Shown: positions 24,161 to 36,274 of the stretch, piece by piece | Layout: each line of letters opens with the position of its first letter | How positions within the stretch are numbered: position 1 is the stretch's first letter | Origin: Formicarius rufipectus | Taxonomy: Eukaryota > Chordata > Aves > Passeriformes > Formicariidae | DNA: 64,000 nt | Direction of reading: 5' to 3' | NCBI GenBank assembly: GCA_013399695.1 | Contig: VXAU01000305.1 | Coordinates: 246,361-310,360 of the forward strand | Notes under the pieces: generated by a model | Told to the model about the DNA's origin: nothing | The model's input: only the letters and a program-made list of their open reading frames with translations | Database searches by the model: none | Position numbers and translations under genes: made by a program

Positions 24161-25557
24161 ATCTTTTACTCAGAGAAGTAAAACACGGATATTTCTATAA
24201 AACAGAGTTATAAGGTAAATGAATGCTCAGTTTAACATTAATTACCTATGCAAACTCTCATGAATAAAATAATCTTTATATTCTGAATTAAACAAGTGTG
24301 TTCTAAGAGTATACCAAATTTGAAGACTCCTTTTCCAGTTCAAATATATTTGTCTTGGGCATTCTCCTGATGGAAAACTGCAGGACAATCTGTGCAGAGG
24401 GTATACAATTACATAATTGTCTAGTTATCAACAATAGAAAATCAACTCTAACCTTCCTGATAAAAATTAGAACACATTGATCTACTGATTTCTTTTTTTA
24501 AGCTCACTTATAAATTTTTCCAATCTGGGAAGCACTGGTGCCTGTATAACTGGTCAAAAAGTAGCAAATGGTAACATTTTTCAAATTAGGTTTTCTTTAG
24601 GAAATCTTATGTACTGAGAATATTGTCAACTTGTTCAATGCCCTCCTTTGCTCTCAAAATCAGGATATCCACAAAGGAGAATGGTATAAACATAATCTTC
24701 AAAGATTATTTGAATTTTCCTTTCTCCTTGGAAACAGGTGAGGAAAGAAATCTTTTTACACTCAGTCTCTACCTATTTTAACTATGACAATAAATGGTAG
24801 TGGAGGACAGAGTGAGACCATGAAAAGAACAAGAATAGCTGAAAATTTAATAGTTATAGGTTTTAGTGTCAGTTAGGCCAAATGCTACAAATATTTCCAC
24901 CCTTGATATTACATAGAAACAGTCATGTTATATTTGATTCTATAAATCCTGAATCAGTGCATAAAAAATCAGTCTGCAATTCTTTTGCTCTAGAGCTTCT
25001 AAACTCAGAGAAGGATCTTGTTGATCTTATTAATGTTGATAAACAGAAGAGTACCTCAGCAAAAACAAAAAATACAATTAAGCGTAATTTGCAGGGGACT
25101 GAGGAAACTCACAATTAATTGATGGTCAAGCAGAAACTTAAAAGAATTAAAGCTATGTTGTGTCTGAGCCTATTACATCTGACACATTCTTAACTGGATG
25201 TGAGAAGACTGTAACTCTCACCTTTGGATTAATTACTGACATTTAAATAATTAAAATATCCATAAGCTTTTAGCAGTTTTCGGATATATATGCACCCAGT
25301 AAAATATAAACCAAGATCTTTTCTCGTCATGGGAGATGATATAATATCAAACGATCAGGCACACGGAATTTTATGCCAGTAATGACCAATAAATCAGACT
25401 TCAGAAAATCTCTGTTTCTAGTTGTCATGCTAGAAGCAGCTTAAAAATTATCACATATATAAAGGATGGTAATGAAGCTCTCAATTCTACTCATGCTTTT
25501 TGCATTAAACAGTTATTTATCCCAGTTGGGATATATCTTGAGCCTCGTTAGATGTGG
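24161..25557. other. AT-rich unique DNA, no gene seen
   Basis: No recognised repeat or gene. A frame of 78 codons at 24882-25118 has no recognisable motif. Confidence 0.55.
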
Positions 25558-26000
25558 TGTTGGTAGTGATGAGGTCGCAGCAGTATGGTTTAGTCTCCTA
25601 GGTTAGGTTTTCAATCCATCTGCCTAGGAGAAAGGTGTGCTCTCCTGGTTCCCCCCCCAGCCACATGGCCACTGAGCCCTGGGCAGAGGACATAGAGGCC
25701 ACACAGCTTGGAGAGGGTGCAGCAGAGAGAGTTTTATTCACAAAGCAGGGGTTTTTATAGCCCTTGGAGGGAGTTCAAATCCTCCAATGGGGGGAAAGAG
25801 GATTGTTGTGGCTTTGGGCCAATAGGGACAAGGGAATTTAAATAAAGGTGGGAAGGGGTTTCAGGTAACAAGGTGGACCCTGCCCCTCTGCTCTCAGAGG
25901 GGGTCTTGGGAAGACACATAGGATTTCTGGGAAGTACACAGGGAGAATTCTGGGAAGGGGGAGGAAACACATGGAGAAGGGTAAACATACATTTTACACA
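25558..26000 (-). mobile_element. Solo LTR on the minus strand (family C)
   Basis: A GC-richer block of about 443 bases bounded on the plus strand by TGTTGGTAG and TTTTACACA, so in its own direction it runs TGTGTAAAA to CTACCAACA with the TG...CA ends of an LTR. In that direction it has a TATAAAA box (plus-strand 25753-25759) and an AATAAA signal (25733-25738) only about 15 bases further on, then a GC-rich U5-like tail with a C8 run at 25651-25658. No internal retroviral sequence is attached, and no convincing target-site duplication was found. I do not recognise the family. Edges are inferred from the terminal dinucleotides. Confidence 0.7.
25733..25759 (-). promoter_or_regulatory. TATA box and poly(A) signal of the family C LTR
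   Basis: Reading the minus strand, TATAAAA is followed about 15 bases later by AATAAA. The signal thus lies upstream of, or at, the expected transcription start, so it would be present in RNA only at the 3' LTR. Some known retroviruses have this arrangement. Confidence 0.6.
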
Positions 26001-26356
26001 ATATTAAAGCATCAGTTCAAGGTATCAACATTCTCTGGGTGATTCTCTTCTGCCCATCTTTGGCAGGACTCTTTCCATGTTGTATATGAAACACATATAC
26101 ATTTCCATTCCCACAGTTATTGGATAGAAACCACCCAGAATCAATTCAAGGAAAGACTATATCTCACCTTTGATGTTCTCCTTAAAATTCTTCCTCATGA
26201 CAATAATTTCTAAAAAATTAGATCTCTTCTTTTCTTTAAAACAGATGAAAATAAGCCAGTTGTTTTCCATAAATGATTTGAAGTACTTGTATTTAGAAAA
26301 GCTATTTAATTTATAAAAACTCCATACTTGTGCAGAAATAACATCACCTTAACTGA

Positions 26357-26412
26357 ACACAAAAACCCAAACAAAAACAAAACAAACAAAAAACAAACAA
26401 AAAAACCCCACA
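26357..26412. repeat. A-rich (CAAA)n-like tract
   Basis: Irregular ACAAA and AACCC units, C and A only. Same style as the tracts near 2.7, 33.8 and 37.5 kb. Confidence 0.85.
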
Positions 26413-27568
26413 CCTTAGCCTTTCAGCTTTACTAGAAATATTTAGTACATACATCTTGAAGAAAGTACCCATCAAATATGATTATCAATATAAGCAGTAC
26501 TGTAGGTGTTGAAACATCAGCTGAAGCTAACGGGAATTCATGTTGTTTTACTGGACTCCACAGAGATTTAAGCTACCTCAAAAAATAATGCTATGAGAAT
26601 AATTTAAGACACGAATATCTGGATATGAATCCAAGAAGTAATGGCTAGCATGTTGGCAGTAAACCTTGCTATTTACCATATTCAAAATATATTCTACTTG
26701 AATTTCATCTTACTAGCAGAATACGCTGTATCTCTTTATAGTAGTGGCAAGGATACTGTAGATCCTTACCAGAGACATTATAGTTTTCTATGCTCACTCA
26801 TGTATATCTATGAATGCTACTTAATGAGTTGGAAATGCCAGCAGATAAATTTTTTAGCTGTCATTTACTGGATTTCTTTAGTGAAAGAGTCCAATTATAA
26901 ATACCTGACGGTATTCATAGTCTGCTGCCAAACAGGTTTACAAGGTAAGAAGGTTTACACTTAAAATGGTCCATAAGAAGACTTTTATACAAGGATTATA
27001 ATAATTCCAGTTTAGAAGAGATATCAAATTATTCTGGGACCTGAGAACATACTTGGGTTTCCCTTTTCCTGTACTGTGAATAGCATAAAAGCAGCTGTAA
27101 TGGAGTTTCAAACATTTGTCAAAAATTAATCATAATCTCCATAACAGTATCACTGAATTGTGATTGGAATTTGTCCTTTATGGAGATTTTGTATGAAATA
27201 TGGTGTTTTATAAATTTGCCCTTTAGTGTTTTATATATAATTTGAAAAGACAGTACAAAATAACTTTTTTTCCTTATTACTAGGTGGAACTAGCTATGAA
27301 TTGCAACTGTCTTTTAAATGAGAAAATTAATTTATACATTTTTTCCAATTGTCTTTAGACCTTAAATAAGACAGGAAACCAAAAATCATCAAAATTACTC
27401 TACATAGAAATTACCTTTCTACTTGTGTGTGTACTTAGATAAGAATATCTCTATATTGAATCTAGGCATTTATTTTTCAAGAAATATATATACTATCATT
27501 TGCAAGTCTCTTGATACAAGAAAGTCAAACTGAAAGGGCTTTTTACATCTGCTCAGTGCTATTATATA

Positions 27569-27677
27569 TATCATAATCCAATTATTGATGCTTTATCTCC
27601 AAATGTAGGCACATGAACCAAACTGCAATACAGCTGAATTACTTTGCTGGTAATGCTTAGGCCAGGTGAAAATTCTT
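27569..27677. repeat. 109-base segment duplicated exactly at 27949-28057
   Basis: All 109 bases are identical to 27949-28057. This copy ends directly at the single N at 27678, and the other begins directly after the N at 27948. The shared segment is therefore a contig overlap rather than a biological repeat. Confidence 0.95.
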
Positions 27678-27838
27678 NTTATTTTAACAGTAATGTAATT
27701 ATTATCATGGTTTTTTGAATGGAAAAGAATGACAATCTCATCAGGACTTGATGTTTACTTGACTATGGAGAAATATTATATGAGTTGAGAGTAGAGAAAT
27801 CTATTTTTCACAAAGTGATTTAATTAAAAAAAACACAA

Positions 27839-27947
27839 TTAAAAATTAGAACTTCTAAGAACAGTTGTTTATTTACTCAAATGGGAGTAACTATGCCAAG
27901 GAAACTTGGTAATGTGAATATGGGAGTAACTACTAAAGAACCATGAT
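27839..27947. repeat. 109-base segment duplicated exactly at 28252-28360
   Basis: All 109 bases are identical to 28252-28360. One copy ends at the N at 27948, the other begins after the N at 28251. It has the same length as the other gap-linked duplication, which points to a fixed assembler overlap. Confidence 0.95.
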
Positions 27948-27948
27948 N

Positions 27949-28057
27949 TATCATAATCCAATTATTGATGCTTTATCTCCAAATGTAGGCACATGAACCA
28001 AACTGCAATACAGCTGAATTACTTTGCTGGTAATGCTTAGGCCAGGTGAAAATTCTT
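27949..28057. repeat. Second copy of the 109-base duplication of 27569-27677
   Basis: Starts immediately after the N at 27948. In a corrected order this segment would overlap the sequence ending at 27677 and be counted once. Confidence 0.95.
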
Positions 28058-28251
28058 GCTGGTCCATACATTTTCAGTCATATGAGCAAAAAAGTGGGAC
28101 AAATGAGGGATTGAGAAATTGCAGGCAGTTATATTGTTGCAGAAAGTTAGGTTATTACATGAAAATATCCATTCTATTTTAAGAACAGCTAAATGTCTAG
28201 ACTTCATAGATTCAGGAATAAACCAAACACAACTAGTTCTATCTCTAAATN

Positions 28252-28360
28252 TTAAAAATTAGAACTTCTAAGAACAGTTGTTTATTTACTCAAATGGGAG
28301 TAACTATGCCAAGGAAACTTGGTAATGTGAATATGGGAGTAACTACTAAAGAACCATGAT
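28252..28360. repeat. Second copy of the 109-base duplication of 27839-27947
   Basis: Starts immediately after the N at 28251. In a corrected order it would merge with 27839-27947. Confidence 0.95.
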
Positions 28361-31300
28361 GAAATTATTGAGGGCTGGTCAGTGTTCCTGAAAATCTTTT
28401 CTAACTGAATGACTGAGTTAACTGATTCTATAGTTTATATTTTTGCTTCACTCAAGCTGTATGAAGAATTTTTAATTTGCAGGGTTTTTAAGTCCCTTCT
28501 TATTCTCTTACTTTTTCATGCTGAAATGAGCCAAGTGAAGCCATTTGAAATATTTTTTTCCAAAATGAAATTTGCTCAAAGGATCAGATTTTTAATCAGG
28601 TTTCACTCAAAATGACTAAAAAGATGTAACCTGAATTTTCATTTCCTTTAAACAGACACTCTTCCACAAACTTTTCAGTTTTGACATCACCATTAAAAAT
28701 AAATTTTAAAAACTGTATCCCATATCCAATATTTTAATTTTTTTCTGGATAGACCAGTCACTGATCCTTTTCTAGGGTGAAAAATGAACCAAAAAGGAAA
28801 TAATTGTTCAAGAGGAAGATTCTGAACAGAGAAATGAATATGTTTAAACAATAGTTTTGATATTTTCTCTAACAGGAATCCAATAGAATTTCAATTCTAT
28901 TAAAAAAAACCAAACAAAGTAGTAAGTCAAAATTTAATTTTTCAGCAATATAATATTTTCACCTGAAAAGCTTTGTCAGATTCTAGCTACCTGAGAATCT
29001 TCTTGCTCTGTCACTACACTCTAGTCGATCCACCAATGACTTACAGTAAATGTTGCTGTTGCTCTCCCTCCAGTCTCTCAGTGATAATGCAGGATGTGCC
29101 TCTCCTTACAGTGTTGAGGCCCCTCTTACCAAACCCAAAATATCACCACAATTAGGCTTGCAAACAAACACTGATTTAACTTCTCCAAGAATTGCTAGTT
29201 CAGAATAGCTGAAAAGGGTTGCTAGATACATTAACACTTTCAACTAGACAGTATTCCAGTGTACTTCTGCCAAGCTGCCCTCATTTAACCTTTAGCTTCA
29301 ATGTTTTTCCTACTCTTTGTTTCTGGTTTCACCAACAGAAGACATACTTTTAAAATCTCCATAAAACCTGAAGATATTTTATGGCTATAAAGAATGAGTA
29401 TTTTTCTGTCTTGATGGAAAGAGAATATGGAACACTTTTATTTTCTTATTAAAAAAATAAATAAACTAGACAGCTTTCCAGCTCAGCTAAGAAACTGAGT
29501 TAAGAAGATGGAAAGCACATCACAATTAAGAATATGTAGATGGAGGAGAGGAGGTAGCTGCCAAAATAAGAAGGATCTTGGCAATTCCGATATGCATGGG
29601 TTCACAATGGGAAAGCAGTCATTAGGACACATCAGAATAACATTTTTTTTTTTTTTCCATAGCCAGGCATCATCTACCCTCTTTGAAGAGCTCATAAGGC
29701 TGTTGTTTACTCATAGGGTTAATCAATTTTTTTTTCAAAATACTCTACTACATAATGGCAATGTGACTGCAGACTCAGTTCCACTGTTGCTTCTTCAATA
29801 CCTTTGGCATCCCATCCTCTTGTAGCCCATATATCACTCCTATAAGAGTAAACTGCATGTCCAGCAGCTCCCAGATTACCTCTCCTATTAGGACAATGGA
29901 AGCCTGAAAGATTCATGATCTTGACTGATGTAATTTCATCAATATGGAACCTGTTATTAGCAAATTCAAACGAGTAACTGGTAGCTAAGCAGAATCAAAT
30001 TGCTTCAAATGAATTTGTTCTGTTTTGCTACCCATTTTTCACTGTGCATTTGTTTTTAATGGAGCCTTATATGGTTCATTGCTCACTGTGGAAGTGTAAT
30101 CATATTTTTGGCCCTTCAGAGTAAGTTAGTTTCAATGACAAAAAGATCAGTGCTGAAAAAAAAAAAAAAAATCCAGACCTGTCAAATACAAGTTTTGGAT
30201 CTCAAAGGCTGCAGGTCTGGGATTTAAAATACAACTGAATCTGGATTCCCAGCTACAGGCAGAAGCTTCAGGCTGCCAGAGGCTGCACTGTGAGCATTCA
30301 GTGACACAATGGGAAAGAAGGAAAATGGAAAAAAAAATTATAGGGTCTTTTTTTAATGACTTGCATCTGCTATCCATGAAATTTCCCAGTGCAAGCAAAG
30401 AGTTGTCAAAAATTTACATAAAATTTTCAGCCAGGATATCCCTTATGATTATTTTGAGTCACACAGATGACTGAACTAGACTCAGCTGGCACGGGTGATA
30501 GCCATGGTTTTACTTGATCTTCTGCTCCTGTTCTTTTTTAATGTGTCGCTTTCATTATTGCAATTACCAAACAAGAATGAGGCTAAGTAAAGAAGAGTGA
30601 TTTAAGTTCATTCCTCCCTGAAAAACTTATTCCCTGGCCATCTGGCAACAACTTAGGTGGTAACTAAAGATGTTCAGTGATAGATGAGGTTTCATTTGTA
30701 AATTTTATGAACCACAGCAATAAAAATCTAAGTGCCCTGCCAAGTAGCAATGGCACAAAGGCTCCATTAATCTCATGTAGATCAGCACCATGGTTATACA
30801 GAGCTGGTTCCCTGTCATACTGTAGGAAGATGATGTGAACTGGAGCACCATGTATATCTCCAGGCCACGTGACAGTGCTGATAGCTATTCACAGAGACAA
30901 AAAGTATCCTGTAAAATGGTGGAGTATCATCCTTTTTAGTTGACAAAGCACAACTGTTGGTGAGTCTGGATAGGTAGATTTGTGTGTCATTAGTATTGTC
31001 AGTGTAGCTGGGAGGCTCACTTGGGAAAAGCCTTGTATGACTGCTCACAGCACTACTGAAAGGTGGCATGGATCAGGACAGGGAATATTTCTTTCCAGAT
31101 AATTTCTCAGTCCTTGAACTGACTATCAGTAAAGAAATGGAAGTTGAGGTTGCAAGCTTCCAAATTAATCACTTAAGTTTTCTTCTTATGGTTGTATTGG
31201 TCATTTTCCATTTTCTTATGCAAAGAACACAATTTTTCTCATCCTGTAGTTTTTCTTCTGAGTACAGTCTCCCCATATTTTGCATAGTGATGCTGTACAA

Positions 31301-32552
31301 TGAGGCATCGTTACTTTAATAAACCTGACACTGGAGGTAAATGGTAGAAATTCAGATTAATTTTCACCTTTCTTTCCCCCCTCATGTTTTTAACAAGTAC
31401 AGAGCTGCCAGTTTGGGCTAGTATAAATTAGTCTGCATGTGCATCCCTGGCTCTGAACAGTTAAGTTCAGGTATAGTGCAGAGATCCTTCTTGGAGCAGT
31501 GTTACCAATAGATGCAGCTTAATGCTATGGCTGCTGACATGGTTGTCCAAGGCAGAAGATAAAAAGATTCAATGCCATTAGTGGCAATGCCAACGCAGCT
31601 GTGGATTAGTCCCACTTTGGAATAGAGGACTTGTTTTTCAGGGCTTGACTGACACGCAGAACAACCAAAGGACACTCTTGTAATGATGGGATAAAATGAG
31701 TCACAACAAAACCCACAGGAACGGTAAGAACAGCTGAATACAATGCAATTCGAGAAGCAAGGCAGCCTATCTGTGATGCCCACTCACAAAATGGAATCCT
31801 TTACCTTCTTGCCAGTCCATTGGTTCCTACTTGTAACGGTCATGTATCCATGCATGTGCAGTCTCGGCTTGCCACAAATTGATGATCTCTAGTGCACGTA
31901 TCCAGTACCAATTATCATCAAATAAAAGCTTCATTCTCTACCACATTTTCTGTTGCTTTATCTAGTATTGAACATAACTCCTTTCATCCTTCCTCTCTTT
32001 CCTTTATGTATCTTCATAGGTTGCCCTTCATTTCAATTTCAGTTCTTGAATGCCTAATCTTTTAAATAAATATTCAGTACATTTAAGACTTACTTTGTTC
32101 TTACGGTAGAACAGAACTTCTTTTATGACTGACTTCATTCTTAAAGCAGAACAGAATTTCTGTAAATTAAGTTTTCTTTTTTTATACTTCAGTGAGTATT
32201 TTCTGAGATATGTTTTCATTTCCACTCAGATTTAACAGGATTCAAAACTGTGTTTCAAAAAAGTCAAAAGAATCATAGTTTATATATATGTCTTCAAGGT
32301 CTTAAAACACTCATTTAAATTTTGAGTAGTTCTGAATTTCTTAAAGCTCGTTTTTAAACTTAATTGATCATTAACAAAACTATTCTCTTTTTAATAGTCT
32401 TAGGAAAGGTTGGTCTTCTGAATTTTTTGAGTAGAACAGATATTGCCAGGTAACTAATTCCTCAGAAAACATAAATTCTTTCTTCTAAGTTTCTGTATTA
32501 TTATTTTTCCTGTAAAATTAAGGGACTTTATTAAAGCATGAAATCATTCTTA

Positions 32553-33580
32553 ATATTCATAGAATCATTAAATGGTTTCAGTTGGAAGACATTGTAAATA
32601 TAATCTAGTTCAAACCACTGTGTCATGGGCGGGGATGCACCCCAATAGATCAAGTTGCTCAGGGCCCAATCCAACATAGCCTTCAACATTTCCAGGGATG
32701 AGGCAGCCACAACTTCTCTGGACAACATGTTACACTGTCTCACCACCCTCACAGTAAAGAATTTCTTCTTTTATGTATAAACTAAACCTGACCTCTTTCA
32801 GGTCAAAAGTATTCCACTCTGTCTTATCACAATATGCCTGTGCAGAGTTTGCTTTCTGTCTTTTTTTCTATTCTCTAGGTTGAATAAACCCATGACTCTC
32901 TGCCTGTCCTCATAGGAGAGGTGCTCCAGCTCTCTGAACATCTTAGTGGCTCTGCCTTGAACTCATTCCAACAGGTCCATGTATTTCCTATGCTGAGGAC
33001 CCCAGAGCTGTCTGCAGCACTCCAGTTGGTCTCACCAGAGCAGAGTAGAGGGGCAGTATTGTCTTCCTCAACCTGCTGCCCATGCTCCTTTTCATGCAGC
33101 CCAGAAGGTGATTGGCCTTCTGGGCTGTGAGTGCACATTGTTGACTTGTGTCTGACTTTTCACCCATGAGAGCTCCCAAGTCCTTCTCAGCAAAGTTCTT
33201 CTCAATCTTTTCATTCCCCAAAGTGTATCAAACCTCATGAAGTTCATTCTGGCTCAGTTCTTGAATTTCTCCAGGTTTCTCTGGATGACATCTTATCCTT
33301 CTGCTCTGTCAACTGCACCACTGATCTGCAAACTTGCTGAGGGTGTTTGATCCCACTGTCTATGTCATTGATGAAGATATTAAACAGTAGTGGATCCTAT
33401 TGGACCCCCTAAGGGACACCACTCATTACTGATCTCCATATGGTCAAAATCATTGATAGCACTTGAGTTTTCCCTCTGTATGGCTGATCGAGTGACTCTT
33501 CTGATTTGGTTATGAGGTGCAGGTAATCTAGGTCTAAATTATTCAACACTTTTCCAAAGAAAAGTTTAGAGGCACCTTCA
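32553..33580 (-). mobile_element. CR1 LINE, about 1 kb of ORF2 and 3' end
   Basis: The plus strand begins with CATAGAATCATTAAATGG, the antisense of the CR1 3' tail, and continues with antisense 3' untranslated blocks. Minus-strand translation then gives ALTAQKANHLLGCMKRSMGS and LPLYSALVRP, the conserved C-terminal region of CR1 ORF2. Further along, the frame reads LLFNIFINDIDSG and then SKFAD, the reverse transcriptase region that holds the FADD active site; here the frame breaks just after FAD, so the catalytic motif is destroyed. Antisense CCTAAGGGACACCACTCATT (33408-33427) is also standard CR1 wording. Similarity fades after about 33480 and the 5' limit is uncertain. The most complete CR1 copy in the window. 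Confidence 0.93.
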
Positions 33581-33815
33581 CATCTCACATGAGCATGGGT
33601 ACATCTTAACTGAGTAGGGGATACATCCTTGCTTTAGGGATTTTTCAAGGGAATATGATTAAGTATGGATGCTATTTTTTTTTCTACTGAGGAAGTAGAT
33701 AAGTTTTGAAAGTCTTGGCTATGTGAAAATATGGATTATTGGAAAGAAACTTTTCAAGACTTTCCTTCATTACAATCTTTAAATAATGTCATTGTTTATA
33801 GTACTGTTTATGATT

Positions 33816-33935
33816 CAAACCAACCAAACCAAACCAAACCAAACCAAACCAAACCAAACCAAACCAAACAAACAAAAACACTAAAAAAAACCCACAAAAA
33901 CAAAACAAAAACAAAAACAAAACCCACACAAACCA
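33816..33935. repeat. (CCAAA)n microsatellite with degenerate AC-rich tail
   Basis: About ten CCAAA units, pure over most of 33820-33869, then irregular CAAA, ACAAAA and CCCACA units to about 33935. C and A only. Confidence 0.95.
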
Positions 33936-35585
33936 AAACTTTCCCTCTTGTTAGGAGGCCTTTGAGCTGTATTTTTAAGTGGTGCTTTTTCTATTCAAAA
34001 TTATGCAGATCAAAAAAGTCCCAAAACTTGTGTCTAGGTTAAAATATTTGACCCTCATTAAGTGTTATACTAGATCACTAAAAGCTGAAATGTTTGAATT
34101 TTTCTCCACTAACTGATACCCTCAGTAGCCACCTGGACACCTTTTAGACTGATAACATGGATATCTTTTAGAAAAATAATATTAAAGTACATAATAACCA
34201 AGGGCAGGTTTGGCTTTTTCTTTTTTTTTAACCCCATAGTACACATTACTCTGTACACTTAAAGGTTCGACCTGTTTTCAGTTTCTATAAGTGTGCTTAA
34301 CACTGAATGAATGGGAGTCTTTTACCATCATTTAATGGTCCAGTTGTATTTATGCAAAGCCTGACTTGAAGAGGATACTCATATGGATGGTTTACTCATA
34401 TCTAACAGCATCTGTCAACAGAGCAGTGCAAACATGTGTGAAAACTCCTCCAGACTTCTTACTAATTCTTGCAGACCCAGTACGATGATTGCATGCATGT
34501 TCATTGTCTTCAAGGGTAGTACTGAGCTGATAATTGTTGTATTTATATTTTCCCTAAATAGCAAATTCCTACTTTAGGGCATATTATTAAGTCTGAGAAA
34601 ATTTAAATGAGGATATTAAAAGTTTGGTATAAGTGAGCTATGAGACCCTCAGGACCTCTACAGTGTGCTCTCAGAAAGCTAATCCTATACAGCATTAAAT
34701 TGGTCTGCCATCCTTGAGGACTTGAATGCTTTTTATTTCAAGTAGGTTAATTCATCACCATTGTTTGAATACATAGACTTACAACAGCACTGTGATTAAG
34801 CATATCTGTCTCATTAACAAAAATGAGCACAGTGTTTTCTTCATTACCCATAAAAACATCAGTATGTGTTAAAATATTATAATAGATTTTATTACATTTT
34901 TTAATCTAAAATAAATTTAAGGTATAGGAATGACTGCCTTCTTTTACAGTTATTTTTTACAATATAGCATCCTTCTAAGCTTTCTTTGCTTGATATAACA
35001 TTTTCAAGATTTGTTTTGTTTTAAAAAGAAATACATAGAATGTGATCTGAGAACAGGTCTTGAAAATTTAGCACATTTATTTCTTTGTTTCTATCATTAA
35101 TAAAAAAAATCAACATTCTTAAAAAAGTATTTTGATATTTAGATGTGAATCTTAATATAATGAAAATTATACACATGTACATTATTCTGATTATATTTTC
35201 TGTAGTACCAAAAATAAAACACATACATTTCAACCACAAATTGTAAACCTCTTCAAGTGTAGATAATTAGTTGAAAACTGTCCTTAATGTTTGAGCTGAA
35301 AAACTACTGTCATGACATCAAGGAGCTATCTGGGAGTCATGATGTTAAGGCTTAACGAGGGATATGAACAATATATATTAGCACTGTTATTTCAGTAGAA
35401 GTGTTACTTGTTACTTTGGATCTACACTCTGGGTGCAACTTTAACAAGTTAAGCCTCCTCTATAATTTCAAATAATTTAGAGTTTCTAGTTCTAATAATA
35501 ATTTCTAGTTTAAACATACTGATGCTAATCCTCTATCAAGCAGCAACTATACTTCATTCACTGGAGGGCTGAATTCAGTCATGTC
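33936..35585. other. AT-rich unique DNA, no gene seen
   Basis: No recognised element or coding sequence. Confidence 0.55.
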
Positions 35586-36274
35586 TGTCCTGGTTATAGT
35601 AGCCAGGATCAGTTTGTCACTGTGTGGGGGTGTATTCTAAACCCTCTATGTCATTTTTCTCATGAACTGATCACAATGGCCCATTTGCAGCAGTTGCCCA
35701 GGGCACACCCAACCCCTCAGGCTACCAGCTGGGTGTTTAGGAACTTCTGTGGGATAAGGGAGTTTTCCTGCCTCCACACCCACCTAAGGGGTCAGGTCCG
35801 CTAATGGGCCATTAAGGATGCCAAAAATATGCCATTGTCTACCTCACAGAGTAAATCACCCATTGTGAAACTCTCCACCCTGGGGGAGGGACTGGGTGTT
35901 CCCATCAGAGACCAAGCAGATATAAGTTTGGGGTTTTGGGACTGGCATCTCTCTTCAGACCCAGAGGAGGACCGGAGCCTTGACCGTACTGAGACTCCCA
36001 TCGGACTGCAACCATCATTTTCACCAGCAGGTTTCTTCCTTTCTTCTCACTTTGAATTCAGAGAGGGCCACGTGGTGTTCAGCACAGGGGTTGGTGAGCT
36101 CCATTCTGCTCGTGTCCCACTGTGCTGGGCTGTACATTTGTTTTTTTGTGGCACAAACAAATTTTTCCTTCTGTATCAGTGTATTTTTGTGATCTTTTAT
36201 TAAATTGTTATTCTGACTTGCAATCCCATTCTGCGTTGGATTGATTTCTGCTGGTTTAACTCTAAACCAACACA
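35586..36274 (+). mobile_element. Complete solo LTR (family B, copy 1)
   Basis: A 689-base LTR with well-defined ends: it starts TGTCCTGGTT and ends AACCAACACA, an imperfect terminal inverted repeat (8 of 10). TATAAG at 35921-35926 is a likely core promoter, and ATTAAA at 36199-36204 a likely poly(A) signal, so R would be roughly 250 bases long. Compared with copies 2 and 3, it has lost about 53 bases near 35781. The flanks do not form a target-site duplication: ATGTC on the left, ACTAT on the right. An open frame of 124 codons lies inside (separate entry). No proviral interior is attached. Confidence 0.9.
35829..36203 (+). other. Open frame inside family B LTR (124 codons)
   Basis: Runs from upstream of the TATAAG box to the ATTAAA signal. 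The same frame is open in copy 3 (44223-44633, minus strand), where the peptides share the block KSPIVKL and a later SSDP block. These are the two longest open frames in the window. LTR-encoded proteins are known in one mammalian betaretrovirus (MMTV Sag), but I see no similarity to it and no domain. The start codon lies before the inferred transcription start, so if it were translated another start or an upstream promoter would be needed. A chance open frame inherited from the family ancestor is quite possible. Confidence 0.25.

Larger units (their letters stand above)
27678..28251. other. Three single-N gaps around two small contigs (27678, 27948, 28251)
   Basis: Single N characters separate pieces of 269 bases (27679-27947) and 302 bases (27949-28250). 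The start of the second piece repeats the last 109 bases before the first N. The last 109 bases of the first piece repeat the 109 bases after the third N. The two pieces appear to be in the wrong order. Confidence 0.9.
26001..32552. other. Mostly unique DNA with assembly gaps, no gene seen
   Basis: Contains an A-rich tract (26357-26412), the gap-associated duplications (27569-28360), a T14 run (29643-29656) and an A16 run (30156-30171). The segment 30800-31800 is somewhat richer in GC than its surroundings and contains frames of 84 and 93 codons, but these lie on the strand opposite to other frames, match nothing I recognise, and I do not call them. Confidence 0.5.

Noticed and set aside
26641..26964. 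107-codon open frame
   Set aside because: AT-rich composition, no motif, no supporting splice or promoter signals.
27569..28360. True segmental or tandem duplications of 109 bases
   Set aside because: Both pairs are identical, equal in length and flush with N gaps, which fits an assembly overlap better.
30156..30171. Poly(A) tail of a SINE or processed pseudogene
   Set aside because: No element with a recognisable body or target duplication lies next to the A run; the same holds for other A and T runs.
33731..34042. 103-codon frame with repeated Asn-Gln-Thr-Lys-Pro units
   Set aside because: Translation of the (CCAAA)n microsatellite, not a repeat protein.
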